Positions 32,950-41,158 of a stretch of DNA of 64,000 nucleotides are shown here, in pieces. Position 1 is the stretch's first letter. Each line of letters opens with the position of its first letter. The position numbers and the translations under genes were made by a program. The notes under the pieces were generated by a model. That model saw only the letters and a program-made list of their open reading frames with translations. It was not told the origin of the DNA and did no database searches. The DNA comes from Candidatus Nitrosopumilus sp. (lineage in GTDB: Archaea; Thermoproteota; Nitrososphaeria; Nitrososphaerales; Nitrosopumilaceae): NCBI GenBank assembly GCA_008080815.1, contig VMDM01000010.1:42480-106479 (forward strand), read 5' to 3'.

Positions 32950-34737
32950 ATGACTCACCGAGTTGCCGTATTGGACCATGAGTTATGCCAACCCAGAAAA
33001 TGTGGTTTAGAATGTATCAAATATTGTCCAGTCAATAAATCAGGTGCAGATTGTATTGTAATTAACGAGGAAACAAAGAAAGCTCAGATTGACGAGAATA
33101 TTTGCAATGGTTGTGGAATTTGTGTTAAAGTTTGTCCGTTTGATGCAATTACAATTGTGAATTTGGCAAGTGAAATTGCAGTTGATAAAATTCATCAGTA
33201 TGGACCAAATTCGTTTAGACTGTACAAATTACCTACTCCCAAAAAGGGCGAGGTCGTCGGATTGTTAGGAAGAAATGGAATGGGAAAAAGTACAGTTGTC
33301 AATATATTATCTGGAAATTTAAAACCTAATTTAGGAAAATATGAAGAACCACCAGAGTGGGATGAAATTTTCAAATATTATAGCGGTACAGAATTAAAAC
33401 AACATTTTGAAAAAATTGAACAAAAGCAAATTAGAGCTTCAATAAAACCACAACAAGTTCATCATGTGGCACAAGCATTTAGGGGAACAGGAAAAGAATT
33501 AATTGAAAAATACGATGAAAGAGGAGTTTCAAGAGAATTAATTAAAGAATTGGGATTGGAAAATTCACTTGAACATGATTTAAATGAATTAAGCGGTGGG
33601 GAATTACAAAGAATTGCAGTAGCGGTAGCAGCTTCTAAAGATGCAGAATTTTATTTCTTTGATGAACCATCGTCTTACAATGATGTGTTCCAAAGAACTG
33701 GAGTTGCCAGAGTTATTCAAAGTTTAGCAAAGATCGGAAAGAGTGTGATGGTTGTTGAACATGATTTGACTTTACTTGATTTTCTAAGTGACTACATAGA
33801 AGTACTATATGGTGAACCATCAGCATATGGTATTGTATCAAATATTCTATCTACTAAAGTTGGCATCAATGTATTTCTTGATGGCTATCTTCCAACTGAA
33901 AATGTTAGATTTAGAGATAAGAAATTTTCATTTGATGTCTCTTCATCATCAACAGAAATCTTTCAAGAGGGTAGCGAAGTAATCAAATATCCAAAATTAG
34001 AAAAGAAATTTTCCAATTTTACAGTCTCAATAGACTCAGGACAAGTCAGAAAAGGTGAAGTTTTAGGAATAATGGGTGCAAATGCACTTGGTAAAACTAC
34101 GATGATGAAAATGATTGCAGGTGTAGAAAAACCAGACTCTGGAGAAATAGATAAAAAAATAAAAATTGCATACAAACCACAATATCTTCAAAATGATTAT
34201 GATGTAGAAGTAATTTCTGTGCTAGACAAAGCTAATGGAAATGACATTGAGGGCAGTATGGAAGAAGAACAAATTTTGGATCCCTTAAAAATTAAAAAAT
34301 TATACAACAAATCCATCAAAAATTTGTCTGGAGGAGAGTTACAAAAGGTTGCAGTTGCTTCATGTCTTTTACAAAAAGTTGATGTGTATGCTTTAGATGA
34401 ACCATCTGCATTTTTAGATGTTGAAGATAGAATAGCAGTAGCAAAATTCTTGCAAAAATTTGTTCGCTCATTTGGAAAATCTGCAATAATTATTGATCAT
34501 GATTTACAGTTAATGGATTTAGTTTCAGATACAATGGTAATTTTTGAAGGAGAATCAGGTTTACATGGGAAAGCTACATCACCATTAGAGAAATCTCAAG
34601 CAATGAACAGATTCCTAAAATCATTAGACATGTCATTTAGAAGAGATGAAAAGAGTCTTAGGCCAAGAGTGAACAAATTAGAAAGTAGGTTGGATAAAGA
34701 TCAAAAAACATCTGGAAATTTTTACTATAAACATTGA
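32950..34737 (+). CDS. rli1: ABCE1/RLI ribosome-recycling ATPase
   Basis: 595 residues. N-terminal double [4Fe-4S] ferredoxin domain (C13, C18, C22, C26 and ICNGCGICVKVCPFDAI), then two ABC domains. NBD1 has Walker A GLLGRNGMGKSTVV, signature LSGGELQRIAVA and DEPSSYNDV; NBD2 has GANALGKTTMMK, LSGGELQKVAVA and DEPSAFLDVEDRIAV. It splits terminated ribosomes with aRF1/aPelota. NBD1 reads DEPSSYNDVFQR instead of the common DEPSSYLDVKQR, a mild change after Walker B. Leaderless start at ATG 32950. The trm5-like gene overlaps by 4 nt. Confidence 0.96.
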   Translation: MTHRVAVLDHELCQPRKCGLECIKYCPVNKSGADCIVINEETKKAQIDENICNGCGICVKVCPFDAITIVNLASEIAVDKIHQYGPNSFRLYKLPTPKKGEVVGLLGRNGMGKSTVVNILSGNLKPNLGKYEEPPEWDEIFKYYSGTELKQHFEKIEQKQIRASIKPQQVHHVAQAFRGTGKELIEKYDERGVSRELIKELGLENSLEHDLNELSGGELQRIAVAVAASKDAEFYFFDEPSSYNDVFQRTGVARVIQSLAKIGKSVMVVEHDLTLLDFLSDYIEVLYGEPSAYGIVSNILSTKVGINVFLDGYLPTENVRFRDKKFSFDVSSSSTEIFQEGSEVIKYPKLEKKFSNFTVSIDSGQVRKGEVLGIMGANALGKTTMMKMIAGVEKPDSGEIDKKIKIAYKPQYLQNDYDVEVISVLDKANGNDIEGSMEEEQILDPLKIKKLYNKSIKNLSGGELQKVAVASCLLQKVDVYALDEPSAFLDVEDRIAVAKFLQKFVRSFGKSAIIIDHDLQLMDLVSDTMVIFEGESGLHGKATSPLEKSQAMNRFLKSLDMSFRRDEKSLRPRVNKLESRLDKDQKTSGNFYYKH

Positions 34738-35570
34738 CACGAATGTTAAAAAAAGCACTAGAATCAGTGCTAACATTAGAAGAAAGTGAAGAATTGATTT
34801 CAGCATTTGATCAGATTGGAGATATAATCATAGTAAGAATTCCTGATTCATTAATATCCAAAAAAAAATTGATTGGTCAGACATTGCTTGATGAGGTAAA
34901 AATTGCAAGGAGTGTTTTTTATCAGTCATCTCCAGTGAATGGGGATTTTAGAACAAGAAATTTGGAAATTTTAGCTGGAGAAGATAACACAGTTACAACT
35001 TACAAAGAATTTGGTTGCAAGTTTTTAGTTGATGTTGAAAATGCATTTTTTTCACCCAGATTATCTACAGAAAGAGAAAGAATTGCAGGTTTAATCAAAG
35101 ATGGAGAAATAATTAACAATATGTTTGCAGGAGTAGGAATGTTTTCAATTACTGCTGCTAAAAAAAAGAAATGTACTGTATATAGTCTAGATATTAATCC
35201 AACAGCATCCTCTCTTTGTGAAAGAAATATTGAATTAAATAAATTGAAAGGGAATGTAATTTCTATTAATGGTGATTCCTCAAAAATTGTTAATGAGCAA
35301 TTAATTGATTTAGCAGATAGAACATTGATGTTACTGCCAGAGAGGTCTGATGAGTTTTTAGACGATGCGATAAAATCTACAAAAGATGGAGGAATAATTC
35401 ATTATTATGCACATATTCATGCTGATAAAAAAAGTGATGCTGGAAAATTGACAGAAGAACATTATCTTAAAGTAACTCCAGTAAAATCAGAAATTCTTAA
35501 TTCGAAAATTGTTAGACCTGTAGGTCCAAGATTCTATCAAACAGTTGTAGATGTTAAAATATCAAAATAA
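34734..35570 (+). CDS. Trm5-like tRNA (guanine-N1/wyosine) methyltransferase
   Basis: 278 residues. Trm5/Taw-type class I methyltransferase: IGDIIIVRIPDSL and FYQSSPVNGDFRTRNLEIL (substrate domain), FFSPRLSTERERIAGLI, then SAM motif NNMFAGVGMFSITAA and the acidic YSLDINPTASSLCERNIELN. The family's NLP-type motif is here MLLPERS. Archaeal enzymes methylate G37 of tRNA or act in wyosine synthesis; which applies is open. The start TTGA overlaps the RLI stop (34734-34737), so translation of both is coupled. An alternative start is ATG 34743. Confidence 0.85.
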   Translation: MTRMLKKALESVLTLEESEELISAFDQIGDIIIVRIPDSLISKKKLIGQTLLDEVKIARSVFYQSSPVNGDFRTRNLEILAGEDNTVTTYKEFGCKFLVDVENAFFSPRLSTERERIAGLIKDGEIINNMFAGVGMFSITAAKKKKCTVYSLDINPTASSLCERNIELNKLKGNVISINGDSSKIVNEQLIDLADRTLMLLPERSDEFLDDAIKSTKDGGIIHYYAHIHADKKSDAGKLTEEHYLKVTPVKSEILNSKIVRPVGPRFYQTVVDVKISK

Positions 35571-35795
35571 CTATTCATCAGATGTAATCGATGCAGGTGA
35601 AGGTTTTGTAGTTGCCATCACATATCCAATCCAAGCAATAACACCCAAAATTCCTCCAGCAATCATCAAGACAGATAATTGTAGAACTATTGGACTCCAT
35701 TCAGAGAGCATTAGTAGGTACGCATAAAGAAAAAAGCCACCTATACACATAACGAAAATAGCAATTCCCATGCCCTTACGTTTGTCCATGGGCAA
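35571..35795 (-). CDS. Small two-TM membrane protein
   Basis: 74 residues with a basic start (MPMDKRKGMG), TM1 GIAIFVMCIGGFFLYAYLLM, a short loop (SEWSPIV) and TM2 LSVLMIAGGILGVIAWIGYV, then a polar tail. No recognised family. Its stop codon abuts the stop of trm5 (35570/35571). It lies downstream of and co-directional with the RimI gene region (21 nt gap), so it could be its promoter-proximal or distal neighbour. Function unknown. Confidence 0.65.
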   Translation of the reverse strand: MPMDKRKGMGIAIFVMCIGGFFLYAYLLMLSEWSPIVLQLSVLMIAGGILGVIAWIGYVMATTKPSPASITSDE

Positions 35796-35816
35796 AAATT
35801 TTTTTTGAGTTATTTA

Positions 35817-36323
35817 TTAGTTTGAACTATTCAATTCAATAGCCATGAGATACGCATCTTCACCATCACGATAGTATGCATTCAGTTGCTGTCTAATTAC
35901 AAAACCAAGTTTTTCGTATAATCTTACAGCTTCAATATTACTACATCTTACTTCAAGATAAAATTCATCACAATTTCTTATTTTAACTCCATTGATTGAT
36001 TCCTCAACTAATGCTTTTCCAATTCCTCTTTTTCTAAACTCTTCAAGAACAGCTACAGATACAACATGGCCTTTTTTTACAAAACCCAATTTTTTAAAAT
36101 TTGAAAATCCATACTCTGTTTTACACATAATATAACCAACATATTTACCTGAAATTTCAGCTACAATAAAGGCCTCAGGAAGTTCAGCTAACAAACTTTC
36201 ATAGAAATAATCAGAATAATGTTCAGGTAGTGTTTTTAGATTAATTTCCATGACAGAAATCAGATCAGATGGCTCTGCTCTTCTAAGATTACAATCTCCT
36301 AATTGTCTAAGAATAACCTGCAT
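35817..36323 (-). CDS. rimI: N-terminal protein acetyltransferase (RimI/ARD1 type)
   Basis: 168 residues, a complete GNAT domain: NLRRAEPSDLISVMEINLK, FIVAEISGKYVGYIMCK, VSVAVLEEFRKRGIGKALVEE (acetyl-CoA motif with RKRGIG) and FYLEVRCSNIEAVRLYEKLGF. This follows archaeal Ard1/NatA-like enzymes that acetylate the N-terminus of proteins. It is upstream of the small membrane protein and divergent from the site-2 protease gene. The start at ATG 36323 gives an extra 10 residues before the fold begins, as in other archaeal proteins. Confidence 0.92.
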   Translation of the reverse strand: MQVILRQLGDCNLRRAEPSDLISVMEINLKTLPEHYSDYFYESLLAELPEAFIVAEISGKYVGYIMCKTEYGFSNFKKLGFVKKGHVVSVAVLEEFRKRGIGKALVEESINGVKIRNCDEFYLEVRCSNIEAVRLYEKLGFVIRQQLNAYYRDGEDAYLMAIELNSSN

Positions 36324-36397
36324 ATTGAATTAAAAATAGATTTAGTATTTAATTTTAAACCAAAAGACCATTTATTAGAGAAAACATACTAAATTTT

Positions 36398-37504
36398 GTG
36401 AAAGATTTTTCTGAAGAAGAAATAATTTTTGAAGTAAATTCCATTTTTAATGTAAAAAATTTTGAAAAGAAAGAATTTGCATTAGAATTTGAATTTGACG
36501 ATATTGAATTTAAAAATAAATTTGAAACCCTAGCAAGAAATATGGAGGGCGCACAGTATGTATGCAAATTAGAATCTAGGTATGATAGAAAGTACGTCAT
36601 TATTCAAAAATTTACTCAAAATTCTCAGAGAAAATGGATGGCATCATCATGGACACCTAGAATTCTTTTTGTCATAGTAGTATCCTTTGTAATGATTGAT
36701 GGATATTATAGAACATCTGGAACCAACTCAATCATCAATATTGGTGAGCCATTACAAATGGCTGCAGTATACACGTTATCATTATTAGGAATTTTAGGAG
36801 TGCATGAACTTGGTCATATTATAGCTGCCAAGGCACATAAATTGAAAACAACATGGCCTTTCTTCATTCCAGGATTACCAGTAATTGGAATTCCAACATT
36901 TGGTGCATTCATCCAATCTAGAGGTCTAACAATTAATCGAGAAATATTATTTGATGTGGCAATTGCAGGACCAATTGCAGGATTAGTTATTGCCATAATT
37001 GTTTCAATTTATGGTGCATATACTGCCCCAGTTATAGAACCAGAACTGGCATCGGAGTTATTTGCAAATGCAAAATTAGTTGAATGGGATCAAGGTGAAC
37101 CGCTATTCATGACACTCAGTTTAGCAATGTTTGGAAAAGGAGAAGGTGCAAATGAAGTCATAATGACACCCATCATGTTTGCAGGATGGATTGGTTTTCT
37201 TATCACGTTCTTGAATCTTTTACCAGCATGGCAATTAGATGGTGGACATATGGCAAGAACAATTCTTGGTGTTAAACTTCATAGATATGCAACATATGGC
37301 AGCATGGCAATTTTGGTTTTGTTAAATTATTGGTTGATGGCAATTCTGATTCTTGTAATGAGTTCTAGAAATCCTAGTGCGATGCCTCTGGACGATATTT
37401 CTCCATTATCAAGAAATAGAAAACTAGCATATATTGGAATTATTGGATTAGCAGTTCTTTGTGCACCATTACCATCAAGTTTCTTACCAAACTTCTTACC
37501 GTAG
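36398..37504 (+). CDS. Site-2 protease (M50) with N-terminal cytoplasmic domain
   Basis: 368 residues. About 80 residues of soluble N-terminal domain precede the membrane part. Zinc motif HELGH (residues 136-140, ILGVHELGHIIAAKAH) and the third ligand in LPAWQLDGGHMART are both present, with FIPGLPVIGIPTFGAFIQ between. The family cuts membrane-embedded helices, usually of anti-sigma or regulatory factors; the archaeal substrate is unknown. Start is GTG 36398. The tail is convergent with the LarA-like gene (9 nt overlap). Confidence 0.92.
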   Translation: MKDFSEEEIIFEVNSIFNVKNFEKKEFALEFEFDDIEFKNKFETLARNMEGAQYVCKLESRYDRKYVIIQKFTQNSQRKWMASSWTPRILFVIVVSFVMIDGYYRTSGTNSIINIGEPLQMAAVYTLSLLGILGVHELGHIIAAKAHKLKTTWPFFIPGLPVIGIPTFGAFIQSRGLTINREILFDVAIAGPIAGLVIAIIVSIYGAYTAPVIEPELASELFANAKLVEWDQGEPLFMTLSLAMFGKGEGANEVIMTPIMFAGWIGFLITFLNLLPAWQLDGGHMARTILGVKLHRYATYGSMAILVLLNYWLMAILILVMSSRNPSAMPLDDISPLSRNRKLAYIGIIGLAVLCAPLPSSFLPNFLP

Positions 37505-38578
37505 TAACATCCTAGCCCCATCGGTAACAACAGAAACTTTCTGTTTCACACCCTGCGTTTTTAAAATATAATCTAAAGAATATTTTATTCCTTGCAATGG
37601 AATAAGATTCAATTTTTTCAAATAAAATTCAGGTAAAATTGAAACAAGTCCTATCTGAAAATTTTTCTGTAACTCAGATAGATATAGTAGATTTTCCATT
37701 CCATCCTCATACTGTGTGGGATTTTTTAATTGTTCAATTGTTAGTCGGTCTTCAACAAATTTTTGAATTGCGTTTGATCCTAATCCACTTTTACACTCTG
37801 CAACTAAGATTGCCAAACCATCTTTTCTAATACAATTTGAAGAATTCCATAAAGAAGATAGGGATTTATTCAATGTATCATTGCTGGCATCTTTTCCAGT
37901 ACTGATAATCATAGTTTTTTGTGATTCAATGTCTTTTATTGATGAGGATTCAAGAATTTTTGTCATCGATGTGGTCTCAGTGGGATGACCAATTTGAAAA
38001 TCAATTATCCCATTTGAATTTGCAACTATATCAATTGCTTGGATATCAAAATTATTACAGAATTTTTTAGATTCGTTAAAACTCTCAGGATATTGTCCAG
38101 GTACCGGAAGATTACCCATTCTTTTTGCATATGCATTCAACATTGAATCAGAGCCAAATTTTTTTATCAATCTCGTTGAAACAGTCTCATATCCAAAGAG
38201 TCCATCAAATTCTAATTCTCCAAGAAAAACAAGATTTGTATTTGATAACTGTGAATTATCAAATTCATTAATCGAACTACCTTCAGGTAATTGTGATTTT
38301 ACTTGATTCAGTATCTTTTTCTCAGTTAGGATTTTTGGTATAGGTTTTGATTTTTGTTCACATAGGTTAAACATCGAAGAGATAATTTTTTGAACAGATT
38401 TTGAATTATGCAAAACCACTAATTCCATAGGTTTTGAAAAATCTATAGAATTCAACTTTTCATTTATTTGAGAATCATCAAGGATTTTTGAATCAGAATC
38501 AATTTTATTTTCTAAATTTTCTGCACGTATATCTAAAACAACATCAGTGATCCCGTAATTCAACCAAATTTCAGGCAT
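37496..38578 (-). CDS. Divergent LarA-like (DUF2088) protein
   Basis: 360 residues. The opening PEIWLNYGITDVVLDI and the C-terminal half, with LAILVAECKSGLGSNAIQKF, QIGLVSILPEF and KVSVVTDGARML, track the LarA lactate-racemase family, including the ILVAECxxGxGS block. In contrast, the usual N-terminal D-TRP-type motif reads VVLHNSKSVQKII, and I could not place the His/Lys residues that bind and use the nickel pincer. It may be a non-canonical or regulatory member. ATG 38578 is chosen over a TTG six codons upstream because ATTTATTT at about 38602-38609 fits a leaderless start. Overlaps the S2P gene by 9 nt. Confidence 0.6.
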   Translation of the reverse strand: MPEIWLNYGITDVVLDIRAENLENKIDSDSKILDDSQINEKLNSIDFSKPMELVVLHNSKSVQKIISSMFNLCEQKSKPIPKILTEKKILNQVKSQLPEGSSINEFDNSQLSNTNLVFLGELEFDGLFGYETVSTRLIKKFGSDSMLNAYAKRMGNLPVPGQYPESFNESKKFCNNFDIQAIDIVANSNGIIDFQIGHPTETTSMTKILESSSIKDIESQKTMIISTGKDASNDTLNKSLSSLWNSSNCIRKDGLAILVAECKSGLGSNAIQKFVEDRLTIEQLKNPTQYEDGMENLLYLSELQKNFQIGLVSILPEFYLKKLNLIPLQGIKYSLDYILKTQGVKQKVSVVTDGARMLLR

Positions 38579-38628
38579 AATTAACACATAATACAAACCA
38601 AAATAAATCCACTGTAGTTAACTTGATT

Positions 38629-39237
38629 ATGGAATTTACAAAAGAATTTGCGATATTCTTATTCAAAAATGAAATAATAAAGTTTGGAGATTTTACGTTA
38701 GCGAGTGGAAAAAAGAGCCCATATTATGTTGATTTACGATTAGTTGCAAGCTTTCCCCAAGAATTTAGAAAAATGGTGAAATACCTTGAAAATATGATAG
38801 TTGATAATATCGGTTTGGAGAAATTTGACTCATTTGTTTCTGTTCCAACTGGTGGACTAGTAATAGCATCAGCTCTCTCATTGGAGACAGTCAAACCACT
38901 GATCTACGTTAGAAGTAAGCCAAAAGACTATGGAACTTCAAAATCAATTGAAGGAAAAATTTTTGATGGAATGAAAGTTGTCATGATTGATGATGTAGCA
39001 ACTACAGGTGGTTCAGTGATTAATGCAATACAATCACTAAGAGATTCCAAAATCATAGTGAATGAGGTATTTGTTATAGTAAATAGATTAGAAGGTGCAA
39101 ATGAAGCATTAGAGGAATTAAATATTAAGACACATTCTATTTTAGATATTTTTCAAATTACTGAGATTCTGGTAAATGAAAAACTAATTGAAAAAGAAAT
39201 TTTAGAGAAAGTTAAAAATCAAATTGATAACAAATAG
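38629..39237 (+). CDS. pyrE: Orotate phosphoribosyltransferase
   Basis: 202 residues from ATG 38629 (a TTG lies two codons upstream). MEFTKEFAIFLFKNEIIKFG, TLASGKKSPYYVDLRLVASF, SVPTGGLVIASALSL, YVRSKPKDYGTSKSIEG (catalytic loop) and the PRPP motif VVMIDDVATTGGSVINAIQ are present. It makes orotidine 5'-phosphate in pyrimidine synthesis. The gene is divergent from the LarA-like gene. Its stop (39235-39237) directly abuts the 3' end of a candidate box C/D sRNA on the opposite strand. Confidence 0.96.
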   Translation: MEFTKEFAIFLFKNEIIKFGDFTLASGKKSPYYVDLRLVASFPQEFRKMVKYLENMIVDNIGLEKFDSFVSVPTGGLVIASALSLETVKPLIYVRSKPKDYGTSKSIEGKIFDGMKVVMIDDVATTGGSVINAIQSLRDSKIIVNEVFVIVNRLEGANEALEELNIKTHSILDIFQITEILVNEKLIEKEILEKVKNQIDNK

Positions 39238-39300
39238 GGCAGCTCAGACAAATGCCTTCCAATCATTATTCAGATATAACTCTGATTCTTCATTGCAGCC
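39238..39300 (-). ncRNA. Candidate box C/D sRNA (2'-O-methylation guide)
   Basis: 63 nt on the minus strand. Order: stem GGCTGC, box C ATGAAGA (39287-39293; consensus ATGATGA), 13-nt guide (39274-39286), box D' CTGA (39270-39273), 3 nt, box C' ATGATTG (39260-39266), 12-nt guide (39248-39259), box D CTGA (39244-39247), stem GCTGCC. GGCTGC/GCTGCC pair with one U-U mismatch. Guide lengths of 12-13 nt fit the archaeal double K-turn ruler. A TATA-like TTTTTAATTTAAC (about 39319-39331) is at promoter distance. Targets not identified. Confidence 0.6.
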
Positions 39301-39318
39301 AGTAGAGTTTGATTGACG

Positions 39319-39331
39319 TTAAATTAAAAAC
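39319..39331 (-). promoter_or_regulatory. TATA-like box of the sRNA candidate
   Basis: TTTTTAATTTAAC on the minus strand, 20-30 nt before the sRNA 5' end (39300). It lies between tRNA-Met and the sRNA. Confidence 0.35.
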
Positions 39332-39344
39332 TAATTGAAAAATA

Positions 39345-39418
39345 TGGGCCCGAAGGGCTTCGATCCCTTGACTCACCGGTTATGAGCCGGTTACTCTACC
39401 AAGCTGAGTTACGGGCCC
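39345..39418 (-). tRNA. tRNA with CAT anticodon (probably elongator Met)
   Basis: 74 nt on the minus strand. Acceptor GGGCCCG/CGGGCCC, anticodon loop CTCATAA (anticodon CAT), A73 discriminator. It lacks the initiator features at the acceptor (no A1-U72-type pair). Elongator Met and the Ile2 tRNA (modified CAT) are hard to separate without comparing full sets; Met is favoured. No intron, no encoded CCA. Confidence 0.9.
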
Positions 39419-39458
39419 TAGAATTTTCACTTTAATTGAGGTATAAAATGTTGTCAGA

Positions 39459-40109
39459 TTAGCAGTATTTTTCAAAACAACTATCTAACAATAGATTTTG
39501 AGCCGAAATTGATTTGTCTGCAACTTCAATTAATTTATCATTTGCTGATGAATTTTGAATTATTTTTCTCCATGAAGCAGCATGTCTAATGTCAGCTTCT
39601 GTATGAAGTTTAAAGTATTCAGTTGCCTCTTCACTAGTCATTCCATAAAATTGTGCAAGACCATCTAATTTTGTTTGACTGATTTTTGGAATTTCTTTTT
39701 CAAATGCATACATTGCACATGAACCACTTTCAAAATCAGACATTAACTCATTCAAATCAGAAACAGCTTGTTGTGTTTTAGGAAGACCTGAATATGACAT
39801 CAATTCATTCTCAGAAATTCCTAATTCAGATGCAAAAGAAATCCATGGGCGAATATGTTCTGATTCCTCTTGTTGATTTTCTGTTAATTCTTTAACAAAT
39901 TCATCAGGTGATTGTTCAATAATTGGAGTCATAAATGTAGGAACCTGTTTCACTAGTTGAAAATACTCTTTAGAATATCCAGCAAGGGCTTCTTTGGTTA
40001 ATTTTCCATCAGACCAAGTCTGATAAAAAGGGTGTTTTAGTAGACTTCTCTCCTCAATCATTTGATCAATTTTTTTAATTAAATCCATAAAGATAGCCTT
40101 ATTTGCCAA
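39459..40109 (-). CDS. CADD/TenA-like haem-oxygenase-fold diiron protein
   Basis: 216 residues, all helical, TenA/PqqC/CADD fold. KHPFYQTWSDGKLTKEAL and YSKEYFQLVKQVPTFM match the CADD-type opening. Candidate metal ligands are in QQEESEHIRPW (E82, H85), CAMYAFEKEIP (E137) and YFKLHTEADIRHA (H169, D173, H176), the diiron-oxidase pattern. CADD-type enzymes supply p-aminobenzoate in some bacteria by self-sacrificing tyrosine chemistry; archaea need PABA for methanopterin-type cofactors, so this role is a reasonable but unproven guess. Start TTG 40109 or ATG 40088. Convergent with nothing; beside two tRNAs. Confidence 0.75.
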   Translation of the reverse strand: MANKAIFMDLIKKIDQMIEERSLLKHPFYQTWSDGKLTKEALAGYSKEYFQLVKQVPTFMTPIIEQSPDEFVKELTENQQEESEHIRPWISFASELGISENELMSYSGLPKTQQAVSDLNELMSDFESGSCAMYAFEKEIPKISQTKLDGLAQFYGMTSEEATEYFKLHTEADIRHAASWRKIIQNSSANDKLIEVADKSISAQNLLLDSCFEKYC

Positions 40110-40166
40110 TAAAAAAATCTTTGTTGTTCCAAAAGATTTTATTTAAAATTAAATGATTCACTTTAA

Positions 40167-40242
40167 GTTCCAGTGGTGTAGTCCGGTCAAGCATACTGCC
40201 CTTTCAAGGCAGTGATCCCGGGTTCAAATCCCGGCTGGAGCA
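40167..40242 (+). tRNA. tRNA-Glu (TTC)
   Basis: 76 nt on the plus strand. Acceptor GTTCCAG/CTGGAGC (one T-G pair), D-arm GTGTAGTCCGGTCAAGCAT, anticodon loop CTTTCAA (TTC), T-arm CCGGGTTCAAATCCCGG, A73. This tRNA is also the substrate of the HemA-type reductase at 60.4-61.4 kb. No intron or encoded CCA. Confidence 0.97.
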
Positions 40243-40306
40243 GACATTTTTTTACATTTTCGCCAAGATTTAATTAGTAATGGAAAAAAATTTTGGATAG
40301 ACTATT

Positions 40307-41158
40307 TTGGATAGAAAGAATTTAGAGATTAATCCATTATCAGAAAAATATTCAGAATATATAGATAAGATCAATTTAGCTTTGGAAAAAGAGCTAGATC
40401 TGTATTCAGAATCAGAGTTTATTGAGCCTTTAAAATATTCCCTAGAGGGAGGGAAAAGAATCAGACCCATCATACTTTCATTAGCTGCCGAAAGTGTTGG
40501 AAAAATTGATGATAATGCATTAGCAGCAGCATGTGCTGTTGAATTTTTGCATATGGAATCCATCATACATGATGATATAATTGATAACGAAACAATGAGA
40601 AGACAAAAGGAACCATTTCACATCAAATATGGTTACAACACAAGTGTTCTAACTGGGGATTTCGTGCTGGGTCTAATTTTATCAGTTTGTTCAAGATTGA
40701 ATAATCCAAGAATAACAAAGGATTTAGCTACAACTGCAATGCTGATGAGTGAAGGTGAAATGATTGAAAATAGGCTTGAAACTAGCGAAGATATCACATT
40801 TGATGATTATCTCAAAGTAATTGAATACAAAACGGCAACAGCATTTGAAGTAGCTGCTAGGGCAGGAGCAATCATTGCTAATGGTAGTGAAGAAGAGATT
40901 GAAGCATTAACTCAATATGGAAAAAATATTGGAATTGCATATCAGATTAGAGATGATTTACTTGATTGGAAAAATGAAGACAAATTGTTTAATATTTTAA
41001 TTAAAAAAAGTGCAGACCCAAGAGATGTTTTTAATAAAATGGAAGACTTGTTGAAAGAGTTTTCAGCACAAGCAAGAGCGGGTTTACGTAAAATTCATGA
41101 AAGTGATGCAAAAAACAACTTGGATAATTTAATTAATTTTACTTCATTTAAGGCATAG
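40307..41158 (+). CDS. Polyprenyl diphosphate synthase 2
   Basis: 283 residues, a second prenyl synthase. LEGGKRIRPIILSLAAES, first Asp-rich motif SIIHDDIIDNETMRRQK, QIRDDLLDWKNEDK as the second. It is shorter and clearly diverged from the idsA product. Residues before the first motif (EFLHMESIIHDD) and the shorter C-terminus suggest a different product length or partner (for example a short-chain C10-C15 or the small subunit of a heteromer). Its 3' end overlaps nuoN by 11 nt, convergent. It follows tRNA-Glu; TTG 40307 start. Confidence 0.92.
   Translation: MDRKNLEINPLSEKYSEYIDKINLALEKELDLYSESEFIEPLKYSLEGGKRIRPIILSLAAESVGKIDDNALAAACAVEFLHMESIIHDDIIDNETMRRQKEPFHIKYGYNTSVLTGDFVLGLILSVCSRLNNPRITKDLATTAMLMSEGEMIENRLETSEDITFDDYLKVIEYKTATAFEVAARAGAIIANGSEEEIEALTQYGKNIGIAYQIRDDLLDWKNEDKLFNILIKKSADPRDVFNKMEDLLKEFSAQARAGLRKIHESDAKNNLDNLINFTSFKA

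Noticed and set aside
39345..39418. CAT tRNA as initiator tRNA
   Set aside because: The acceptor begins with a normal G-C pair and lacks initiator-specific features; elongator Met (or Ile2) fits better.
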